A stretch of 64,000 bases of DNA from Brevibacterium yomogidense (GTDB lineage Bacteria; Actinomycetota; Actinomycetes; Actinomycetales; Brevibacteriaceae): assembly GCF_900163715.1 (NCBI RefSeq), contig NZ_FWFF01000017.1, positions 62,001 to 126,000 on the forward strand, written 5' to 3'. The translations under genes and the position numbers were made by a program. The notes beneath the pieces are model-generated. The model was not told the origin of the DNA, searched no databases, and saw only the letters and a program-made list of their open reading frames with translations. Shown here piece after piece: positions 48,628-64,000 of the stretch (position 1 is the stretch's first letter; each line of letters opens with the position of its first letter).

Positions 48628-48696
48628 GGGCTCGAAGGGGTGAGGGCTCACGGCGTGAGGGTTCGAGGCGTGAGGGGACGAGGCGTGAGCGGACGG
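48621..48696. repeat. 15-16-bp tandem repeats between the GNAT gene and rpoB
   Basis: Five units of the form GSSGTGAGGGYTCGAG (48621, 48637, 48653, 48668, 48683). The first overlaps the GNAT stop codon. Confidence 0.85.
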
Positions 48697-48736
48697 TCCG
48701 CGGATCTGGGAAACCAGTGAGCGTACCACAGGCCGT

Positions 48737-48765
48737 TTGCGTACAGCGCGACACGCGCGTAGACT
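48737..48765 (+). promoter_or_regulatory. rpoBC promoter
   Basis: TTGCGT (48737-48742), 17-nt spacer, TAGACT (48760-48765), about 155 nt before the rpoB start. The leader up to 48925 holds no gene. Confidence 0.7.
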
Positions 48766-48925
48766 GATTCTTTGCATTGCTCTGCCTTCGAGGTGCCTTC
48801 ATATAGCGGTGGGCCCGATCGAGCTCGTATCTGCGTCTCCCTGCATCCCCATGGGTGCATCGCGACGTCCCGTACGAGCGGGCAGGCCTAGCCGGAGACA
48901 TCAGGTTTCACCCGGAAGGATCCCA

Positions 48926-52405
<3,480 letters not shown>

Positions 52406-52465
52406 CCCCACCGAACGAACTGGGGACGGCCCGATCGGTCGTCCCGCCAACAGAGAAGGATTCAC

Positions 52466-56338
<3,873 letters not shown>

Positions 56339-56357
56339 GTCGTTCCTCCGCGATTGA

Positions 56358-56393
56358 GAGGGCCCGCACACGCTACGGCGTGTGCGGGCCCTC
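56358..56393 (+). terminator. rpoBC terminator
   Basis: A perfect 16-bp stem GAGGGCCCGCACACGC with its complement around TACG, 20 nt after rpoC. Confidence 0.9.
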
Positions 56394-56410
56394 CGCCATT
56401 CAGCTCTGAC

Positions 56411-56469
56411 GGACCGCGTGTTGATGAAGGTCAGTTGGATGTTCGTGAAGCTGACCTTCACCGCGGTCC
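56411..56469. terminator. interrupted inverted repeat downstream of pfkA
   Basis: GGACCGCG/CGCGGTCC and TGAAGGTCAG/CTGACCTTCA arms are separated by short unpaired stretches, 13 nt from the pfkA stop. Probably the pfkA terminator. Confidence 0.55.
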
Positions 56470-56482
56470 GGAGACCGGATGC

Positions 56483-57508
56483 CTATCCCAGGAGGATCTG
56501 CATCTCATCCCACCGGCTCCGGGGGACCCTCTTGAGCCTGTCGACCGCGTCGGCCATGCGGACGCGGACGATCTCCGTCGAATCGAGCGACGCCATCTGA
56601 CCCCACGCCCGCTCGACGGCCATGTCTGCGGCGGCCATGCCCAGTCGGGTGGAGAGGACGCGGTCGTACGCGGTGGGGGAGCCGCCCCGCTGCAGGTGCC
56701 CCAGGACCGTCGAGCGGGTCTCGATGCCCGTCGCCTCCTCGATGAGAGGGGCGAGCTCTTCGGCGATCCCGCCCAGTCGCGGCCGTCCGTCGCGCGCGTC
56801 TCCCTTGGCGGCGACGGCCTCTCCCCGGTCCTCCGGGACGAAGCCCTCGGCCACGACGACGATCGGGGCGCGACCGCGGTCCTGCGCGGAGCGCACCCAC
56901 CGGTAGATCCGGTCGTACGGCACGGGGAACTCCGGGATGAGGACTGCGTGAGCACCGGCGGCCATGCCGGCGTGCAGTGCGATCCACCCGACATGGCGTC
57001 CCATCACCTCGACGACCATGCAGCGGTGGTGGGATTCGGCAGTGGTGCGCAGGCGGTCGATGGATTCGGTCGCGATCGCCGATGCCGTATCGAACCCGAA
57101 AGTGTAATCGGTGCCGTCGAGGTCGTTGTCGATCGTCTTCGGCACACCGACCACGGGCAGTCCCTCGTCGTCCGCCAGGCGTGCGGCGCCTGCGAGCGTG
57201 CCCTCACCGCCGATCGCGATGACCGCGTCGATTCCGCGAGCGGCCAGCACCTCGCGCATCCGGTCCGGTCCGCCGCCGGAGTACGGGTGCGTCCGCGACG
57301 TGCCGAGGATCGTGCCGCCGCGACCGGACAGGCCGCGGACGTCATAGGTGGTGAGCGGTGAGATGTCGTCCTCGAGCAGTCCCCGCCAGCCGTCGCGGAT
57401 GCCTGCGAACTCGACCCGGTGGGCGCGGGCGCCCTTCCGCACTGCTCCGCGGATGACAGCGTTGAGTCCCGGTCCGTCTCCGCCTGATGTCATGATCCCG
57501 ATGCGCAT
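56483..57508 (-). CDS. pfkA: 6-phosphofructokinase
   Basis: A 341-aa PfkA-family enzyme phosphorylating fructose 6-phosphate in glycolysis. Seen: MRIGIMTSGGDGPGLNAVIR, SRTHPYSGGGPDRM, IAIGGEGTLAGAARLADD, VVGVPKTIDNDLDGTDYTFG (catalytic Asp), EVMGRHVGWIALHAGMAAGA, LGHLQRGGSPTAYDRVL. At the two donor-specificity positions it has Gly (GGEGT) and Lys (PKTIDND), the combination reported for ATP-dependent actinobacterial enzymes, whereas PPi enzymes have Asp and Lys. ATP use is therefore likely. ATG at 57508 with TACCCT 6 nt upstream suggests a leaderless mRNA. Convergent with rpoC. Confidence 0.95.
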   Translation of the reverse strand: MRIGIMTSGGDGPGLNAVIRGAVRKGARAHRVEFAGIRDGWRGLLEDDISPLTTYDVRGLSGRGGTILGTSRTHPYSGGGPDRMREVLAARGIDAVIAIGGEGTLAGAARLADDEGLPVVGVPKTIDNDLDGTDYTFGFDTASAIATESIDRLRTTAESHHRCMVVEVMGRHVGWIALHAGMAAGAHAVLIPEFPVPYDRIYRWVRSAQDRGRAPIVVVAEGFVPEDRGEAVAAKGDARDGRPRLGGIAEELAPLIEEATGIETRSTVLGHLQRGGSPTAYDRVLSTRLGMAAADMAVERAWGQMASLDSTEIVRVRMADAVDRLKRVPRSRWDEMQILLG

Positions 57509-57514
57509 GCCGTC

Positions 57515-57520
57515 AGGGTA
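57515..57520 (-). promoter_or_regulatory. -10-like hexamer TACCCT, leaderless pfkA promoter
   Basis: TACCCT on the minus strand, 6 nt before the pfkA ATG. Confidence 0.4.
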
Positions 57521-57551
57521 TCGGCCGGACGCCGACCGCGGACCGGGGCGC

Positions 57552-58268
57552 TCAGCCCTCGAGGCTCCGGCGCGGCGTCCAGTTGGGGTCGAGCTTCACG
57601 TCGTGGCCCGCCATGAGGCTGAAGCCGGTGAGGATGACCGTGCCGTTCGACCCGTCGCCCCGTGCGTTCTTCGCGATCGTGTTGCCGGCCATCAGGTTGG
57701 CTGTCCGGTCGATCACCTTGACTCCGGCGGGGACGTAGACGTCATTGCCCGCCCACATGGCGTAGCACTCGAGGGTCACTTCGACCCCCGGCCCCATCAC
57801 GTCGCCCAGGTAGATCTCGTCGCCGCCCATGAGTGCATAGCTGCGGACGAGGTCCGTCCCCGGCTCCACGACGTGCTCCCTGCCGCTCAGGACGGCGACG
57901 GTCGTCTCCGGCGGGCCGCTCCCAGCGGTGACGGGCACGATGTCGCCGCCCGAGGTGTGCGCGAGGGTGCCGGGGGAGGGGCGCGGGTGCTCCGCGCGGC
58001 CGGTGTGCGATGAGAAGCGGGCGGCGAGCTCACGGCCTTCGGGCAGGTCGTCGATGAGGTCGGGGAGCTCGTCGACGTAGCGGGCGCGGAGCGTATCGCG
58101 CTGTCGCTCGTCGACCTCGGAGGGGTCGAGGCGGCCGGCGCCGTGCGCACGCGCGAGCACGTCGAGGACTGCGTCGCGCTCCTCGTCGCCGGCGCGCAGG
58201 CGAGGCGTCCGCGGCGCGGGGTCGTCGCCGTCGTGCCGATCGGGCTCGGAGGAGTGCGGAGGCGTCAT
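57552..58268 (-). CDS. DUF1707 protein with LiaF-like C-terminal domain
   Basis: A 238-aa protein. The N-terminal DUF1707 domain (about residues 22-85) is recognisable by RLRAGDEERDAVLDVLARAH, AGRLDPSEVDERQRDTLRAR and TLRARYVDELPDLIDDLP. The C-terminal half (VAVLSGREHVVEPGTDLVRS, ECYAMWAGNDVYVPAGVKV) is beta-helix-like, as in the cell-wall-antibiotic-response LiaF/YvqF domain. No membrane span is visible, so it is probably cytoplasmic. Function unknown; a link to envelope-stress sensing is only a family-level inference. It has TACTCT 7 nt before the ATG and is divergent from rpsL. Confidence 0.85.
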   Translation of the reverse strand: MTPPHSSEPDRHDGDDPAPRTPRLRAGDEERDAVLDVLARAHGAGRLDPSEVDERQRDTLRARYVDELPDLIDDLPEGRELAARFSSHTGRAEHPRPSPGTLAHTSGGDIVPVTAGSGPPETTVAVLSGREHVVEPGTDLVRSYALMGGDEIYLGDVMGPGVEVTLECYAMWAGNDVYVPAGVKVIDRTANLMAGNTIAKNARGDGSNGTVILTGFSLMAGHDVKLDPNWTPRRSLEG

Positions 58269-58275
58269 GCGTCCT

Positions 58276-58281
58276 AGAGTA
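58276..58281 (-). promoter_or_regulatory. -10 hexamer TACTCT, leaderless promoter of the DUF1707 gene
   Basis: TACTCT on the minus strand, 7 nt before the ATG at 58268. Confidence 0.4.
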
Positions 58282-58340
58282 CCGAGTGAGCTCCACCGCC
58301 CACTCGCGCATGTGATCCTGCTTCCTTCTCCGCCTCGACT

Positions 58341-58370
58341 TTGACCGCTGGCGATCGTCCGCGATAATCT
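58341..58370 (+). promoter_or_regulatory. str operon (rpsL) promoter
   Basis: TTGACC (58341-58346), 18-nt spacer, TAATCT (58365-58370). It is followed by a leader of about 294 nt to rpsL with no convincing ORF. Confidence 0.8.
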
Positions 58371-58670
58371 GGTACGTGGCTGTCTTGAGGACAGTCACGC
58401 CCGCGCGCTGTGCGAGCCTGCCACGACCCACCTGCAGGGACGTGGACACCAGGACGCGCCGCTCACGGCAGTGCAGTCCGCTGAGAAGCGGGATCGCACT
58501 GGTCCGCCGGTCCGACACACCCGACTGCGGGTGCACAGGACCCGTGCGGATACTGGGATCAGGCAGGCAGCTTCACCTGGTCGCCAGTCGGACACGCTCG
58601 GGTTGACGCAGGCCTTCATCCGTGGAGGACCCGGGATTAGGAACATCGAGAAGCATCGGAGAACAACTCA

Positions 58671-59045
58671 GTGCCCACTATTCAGCAGCTCGTCCGCAAG
58701 GGGCGACAGGACAAGGCCGTGAAGAACGCCACGCCTGGCCTCAAAGGCGGTCCGCAGCGGCGCGGCGTGTGCACCCGCGTGTACACGACCACTCCCAAGA
58801 AGCCGAACTCCGCACTCCGCAAGGTTGCGCGTGTGAAGCTCTCGAGCCAGATCGAGATCTCCGCGTACATCCCCGGTGAGGGCCACAACCTGCAGGAGCA
58901 CTCGATCGTGCTCGTCCGCGGTGGCCGTGTGAAGGACCTCCCGGGTGTTCGCTACAAGATCGTCCGCGGCGCTCTCGACACACAGGGAGTCAAGGGTCGC
59001 CAGCAGGCCCGCAGCCGCTACGGAGCCAAGAGGGAGAAGAAGTAA
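58671..59045 (+). CDS. rpsL: 30S ribosomal protein S12
   Basis: A 124-aa S12 from GTG 58671. Seen: [40 protein letters not shown] and [20 protein letters not shown], retaining the lysines whose mutation gives streptomycin resistance, so wild-type sensitivity is predicted. Its stop TAA shares one base with the rpsG ATG (TAATG). Confidence 0.98.
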   Translation: MPTIQQLVRKGRQDKAVKNATPGLKGGPQRRGVCTRVYTTTPKKPNSALRKVARVKLSSQIEISAYIPGEGHNLQEHSIVLVRGGRVKDLPGVRYKIVRGALDTQGVKGRQQARSRYGAKREKK

Positions 59046-59518
59046 TGCCGCGCAAGGGCCCCGCACCCAAGCGACCGGTCGTCATCGATCCGGTCTTCAG
59101 CTCACCCGTCGTCACCCAGCTCATCAACAAGGTGCTGCTCGACGGAAAGCGCTCCACTGCTGAGCGCATCGTCTACGGAGCCCTCGAGGGCACCCGTGAC
59201 AAGCTCAACGGACAGGATCCGGTGACGACGCTCAAGAAGGCGCTCGACAACATCCGTCCCTCACTCGAAGTCCGTTCCCGCCGCGTCGGCGGTGCGACCT
59301 ACCAGGTCCCCGTCGAGGTCCGCGCGAGCCGCTCGACGACGCTGGCGCTGCGCTGGCTCGTCGGCTACTCCCGCCAGCGCCGCGAGAAGAGCATGACCGA
59401 CCGCCTCCAGAACGAGATCATGGACGCGGCCAACGGTCTGGGCGCCGCTGTGAAGCGCCGCGAGGACACGCACAAGATGGCGGAGTCCAACAAGGCGTTC
59501 GCCCACTACCGCTGGTAA
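59045..59518 (+). CDS. rpsG: 30S ribosomal protein S7
   Basis: A 157-aa S7, the 16S 3'-domain assembly initiator. Seen: [76 protein letters not shown], and the C-terminal [15 protein letters not shown]. Start overlaps the rpsL stop by one base. No E. coli-type C-terminal extension. Confidence 0.98.
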   Translation: MPRKGPAPKRPVVIDPVFSSPVVTQLINKVLLDGKRSTAERIVYGALEGTRDKLNGQDPVTTLKKALDNIRPSLEVRSRRVGGATYQVPVEVRASRSTTLALRWLVGYSRQRREKSMTDRLQNEIMDAANGLGAAVKRREDTHKMAESNKAFAHYRW

Positions 59519-59531
59519 CAGAGGCGACGAT

Positions 59532-59563
59532 CCCCAGTCCGGGCCCACCGGCCCGGACTGGGG
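59532..59563 (+). other. hairpin between rpsG and fusA
   Basis: A perfect 14-bp stem CCCCAGTCCGGGCC with its complement around CACC, no U-tract, inside the str operon. Could be a processing or partial-termination site. Confidence 0.7.
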
Positions 59564-59590
59564 GAGTCATCGACACGAGAGAGAGAAACC

Positions 59591-61696
<2,106 letters not shown>

Positions 61697-61775
61697 TCCT
61701 CACCCACCCGTGACATTGTGCGGGAGCCGATCGGCTGTCAGCATAGTCTCACTCATCTACCCACAATCCGGTTCT

Positions 61776-61796
61776 AGGATATGAACCGCATATCCT
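61776..61796 (+). promoter_or_regulatory. palindrome upstream of tuf
   Basis: AGGATATG-AACCG-CATATCCT: a perfect 8-bp inverted repeat in the fusA-tuf gap, 24 nt before the tuf start. Possible operator or RNA hairpin near the Shine-Dalgarno. Confidence 0.5.
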
Positions 61797-61820
61797 GCAC
61801 CAAACACCAGGAGGAACCCA

Positions 61821-63014
61821 GTGGCAAAGGCCTCATTCGAAAGGACCAAGCCCCACGTCAACATCGGGACGATCGGGCACGTCGACCACGGTAAGACGAC
61901 TCTTACCGCAGCGATCACAAAGGTCCTTGCAGACAAGTACCCGGACCTCAACGAGTCGCGGGCATTCGACCAGGTCGACAACGCGCCGGAAGAGAAGCAG
62001 CGCGGCATCACGATCAACGTGTCGCACGTCGAGTACCAGACGGAGACGCGCCACTACGCGCACGTCGACGCTCCGGGCCACGCTGACTACGTGAAGAACA
62101 TGATCACGGGTGCAGCGCAGATGGACGGCGCGATCCTCGTGGTCGCAGCGACCGACGGCCCGATGCCGCAGACGCGTGAGCACGTGCTGCTCGCACGCCA
62201 GGTCGGCGTTCCGTACATCGTCGCCGCGCTGAACAAGTCGGACATGGTCGACGACGAGGAGCTCATCGAGCTCGTCGAGTTCGAGGTCCGCGACCTCCTC
62301 TCCTCGCAGGACTTCGACGGAGACAACGCACCGGTCGTGCCGGTGTCCGCTCTTAAGGCGCTCGAGGGCGACGAGAAGTGGGTCAAGTCCGTCGAAGACC
62401 TCATGGATGCCGTGGACGCGAACGTCCCGGAGCCGGAGCGCGACGTCGACAAGCCCTTCCTCATGCCTGTCGAGGATGTCTTCACGATCACCGGTCGCGG
62501 CACGGTCGTCACCGGTCGTGTGGAGCGCGGCGTGCTCCTCCCCAACGAGGAGATCGAGATCGTCGGCATCAAGGAGCACTCCTCCAAGACGACGGTCACC
62601 GCGATCGAGATGTTCCGCAAGACCCTGCCGGACGCCCGTGCGGGCGAGAACGTGGGACTCCTGCTCCGCGGCACGAAGCGCGAGGACGTCGAGCGCGGCC
62701 AGGTCATCGTGAAGCCGAACTCGATCACGCCTCACACGAACTTCGAGGCGCAGGTCTACATCCTCTCGAAGGATGAGGGCGGGCGTCACAACCCGTTCTA
62801 CTCGAACTACCGTCCGCAGTTCTACTTCCGTACGACGGACGTCACCGGCGTCATCACGCTGCCCGAGGGCACCGAGATGGTCATGCCCGGCGACAACACC
62901 GACATGTCGGTCGAGCTGATCCAGCCGATCGCTATGGAGGAGGGCCTCCGCTTCGCCATCCGTGAGGGTGGACGCACGGTGGGCGCCGGTCGTGTCGTGT
63001 CTATCACCAAGTGA
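61821..63014 (+). CDS. tuf: elongation factor Tu
   Basis: A 397-aa EF-Tu from GTG 61821 (AGGAGGAA 6 nt upstream). G-motifs: [80 protein letters not shown]. Domains II and III follow with [20 protein letters not shown] and [20 protein letters not shown]. 124 nt after fusA, ends with a terminator. Confidence 0.98.
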   Translation: MAKASFERTKPHVNIGTIGHVDHGKTTLTAAITKVLADKYPDLNESRAFDQVDNAPEEKQRGITINVSHVEYQTETRHYAHVDAPGHADYVKNMITGAAQMDGAILVVAATDGPMPQTREHVLLARQVGVPYIVAALNKSDMVDDEELIELVEFEVRDLLSSQDFDGDNAPVVPVSALKALEGDEKWVKSVEDLMDAVDANVPEPERDVDKPFLMPVEDVFTITGRGTVVTGRVERGVLLPNEEIEIVGIKEHSSKTTVTAIEMFRKTLPDARAGENVGLLLRGTKREDVERGQVIVKPNSITPHTNFEAQVYILSKDEGGRHNPFYSNYRPQFYFRTTDVTGVITLPEGTEMVMPGDNTDMSVELIQPIAMEEGLRFAIREGGRTVGAGRVVSITK

Positions 63015-63058
63015 TCTGAACGACTCTCTCGCAGGTCTGTGACCTGCGGCGGAATCCG

Positions 63059-63092
63059 CGAAGGGCCTCGGGGGCAATCCCGGGGCCCTTCG
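63059..63092 (+). terminator. tuf terminator
   Basis: CGAAGGGCC pairs with GGCCCTTCG, upper stem CGGGG/CCCGG-like, 44 nt after tuf. Confidence 0.8.
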
Positions 63093-63130
63093 TCATGCAC
63101 GCCGGCCGGTACCCCGGGACCGGTGTGGAT

Positions 63131-63159
63131 TTGCGAGGACACGCCCGGCGTGCCAAGAT
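63131..63159 (+). promoter_or_regulatory. candidate S10 operon promoter
   Basis: TTGCGA (63131-63136), 17-nt spacer, CAAGAT (63154-63159). A TAGTGT just downstream (63159-63164) is an alternative -10. The leader of about 250 nt to rpsJ holds no convincing gene. Confidence 0.45.
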
Positions 63160-63413
63160 AGTGTGGTTGTGATCCGGGACCACTGACCCCTGCACTGCGA
63201 CGATGAGTCGCGAACGGTCCTGGAGGATCCGGCTGTTGAATCTGCACTCGTGCGGGTTCGAGCCGGGCAGCCATTGAACGAGTGTCGACACTCTGCCGCG
63301 AGGCAGATGCGACACGCCCGACCTCGGGGGTCGGTCACGTCAAGCCGGCGCAGACGCTCATCCGCAAGGAGGGCGTTGATGGCCGGGAAGTTCGAAAGGA
63401 AGAGACTTTCGCC

Positions 63414-63722
63414 ATGGCGGGACAGAAGATCCGCATCCGGCTCAAGTCGTACGACCACGCTGTGATCGACAGTGCCGCACGCAAGATCGTGGACACAGTC
63501 ACTCGCGCAGGCGCAACGGTCGTCGGCCCGGTGCCGCTGCCTACGGAGAAGAACGTGTACTGCGTCATCCGTTCGCCGCACAAGTACAAGGACAGCCGCG
63601 AGCACTTCGAGATGCGCACGCACAAGCGCCTCATCGACATCGTGGACCCGACGCCTAAGGCGGTCGATTCGCTCATGCGCCTCGACCTCGCCGATGACGT
63701 CAACATCGAGATCAAGCTCTGA
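63414..63722 (+). CDS. rpsJ: 30S ribosomal protein S10
   Basis: A 102-aa S10/NusE, first gene of the S10 operon. Seen: [75 protein letters not shown] at 63414 is inside a longer open frame whose upstream part is leader; GAAAGGAAGAG lies upstream. 10 nt before rplC. Confidence 0.98.
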   Translation: MAGQKIRIRLKSYDHAVIDSAARKIVDTVTRAGATVVGPVPLPTEKNVYCVIRSPHKYKDSREHFEMRTHKRLIDIVDPTPKAVDSLMRLDLADDVNIEIKL

Positions 63723-63732
63723 GGGGGAGGAC

Positions 63733-64000
63733 ATGGCCAACACACGTTCCAAAGCTCTCCCCACCACCCGCAGCGTCAAGGGCATCCTGGGCACCAAGCT
63801 CGGCATGACCCAGGTGTGGGACGAGGACAACAACTTCGTGCCGGTGACCGTCGTGCAGGCGTCGCCGAACGTCGTGACCCAGATCCGCAGCGAAGAGGTC
63901 GACGGCTACTCCGCCGTGCAGATCGGCTTCGGAGACATGGACCCGCGCAAGGTCAACAAGCCTGACGCTGGCCACTTCGAGAAGGCCGGCGTCGCACCGC
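63733..64000 (+). CDS. rplC: 50S ribosomal protein L3 (partial, runs off the window)
   Basis: The first about 89 codons of L3: [60 protein letters not shown], then [20 protein letters not shown]. It has a GGGGGAGG Shine-Dalgarno and lies 10 nt after rpsJ. The C-terminal two thirds lie beyond base 64000. Confidence 0.97.
   Translation, partial: MANTRSKALPTTRSVKGILGTKLGMTQVWDEDNNFVPVTVVQASPNVVTQIRSEEVDGYSAVQIGFGDMDPRKVNKPDAGHFEKAGVAP

Noticed and set aside
58376-58606. Possible small leader peptide ORF upstream of rpsL
   Set aside because: GTG start without Shine-Dalgarno, composition unlike coding sequence, Cys/Arg-rich translation; treated as leader RNA.
61716-61749. tuf promoter TTGTGC...TAGTCT
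   Set aside because: The spacing of 22 nt is too long for a standard promoter; not listed as a feature.

Overview
The window is a gene-dense, high-GC actinobacterial chromosome segment. The ribosomal/RNA-polymerase backbone (secE-nusG-rplKA, rplJL, rpoBC, rpsLG-fusA-tuf, rpsJ-rplC), a TTG-started rpoB, an acidic N-terminal extension on NusG, mycobacterial-type FprA, an ectABC locus and a menG-menJ-polyprenyl synthase cluster point to a member of the Micrococcales. A Brevibacterium-like organism is my best guess from gene content alone; no 16S gene is present to confirm it. No insertion sequence, prophage or CRISPR array was seen.

Layout. 0-16.7 kb: menaquinone biosynthesis, scattered on both strands (menE, menB, menC, menD, menF, menG, menJ-like reductase, long-chain polyprenyl diphosphate synthase). 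It is interrupted by a lipoprotein, a luciferase-like oxidoreductase, a secreted-type esterase homologue and a MarR/aromatic-hydroxylase pair. 16.7-22.8 kb: RarD-type permease, FprA ferredoxin reductase, the ectoine operon ectABC and YajQ. 23-30.1 kb: tRNA-Tyr, a repeat-rich spacer, then a translationally coupled four-gene operon (glutaminase fused to STAS and cyclic-nucleotide-binding domains, glycerophosphodiesterase, two membrane proteins), followed by tRNA-Thr and tRNA-Met. 30.1-38.5 kb: a CinA-type amidase bracketed by two 50-bp repeats, a TPP riboswitch controlling a thiamine-precursor ECF transporter, a small P-loop kinase, two MaoC/hot-dog hydratases, murB, a membrane metallophosphoesterase and tRNA-Trp. 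38.5-64 kb: secE to rplC, interrupted by DedA, a second pair of membrane proteins, an MBL/GNAT divergent pair, pfkA and a DUF1707 protein.

The most interesting unexplained system is a duplicated two-gene membrane module (26170-29855 and 42016-45122). In each copy the second protein has an extracytoplasmic alpha/beta domain, one membrane span, a helical domain and a cytoplasmic C-terminal Cys/His domain (C-x3-P-x-H-G ... C-x2-C ... G-K-P-Y ... R-D-T-V-W-A). The first protein of each copy carries a diverged form of the same domain.

A second theme is repeats. Short degenerate tandem repeats occur in most of the longer spacers. They also occur in frame, with unit lengths that are multiples of three, inside linkers of MenE, MenD, MenJ, the MBL protein and others. 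A third theme is regulation: thirteen genes have a -10-like hexamer exactly 6-7 nt before the start codon, implying leaderless transcripts. The ribosomal and rpoB operons instead have standard promoters and long leaders.
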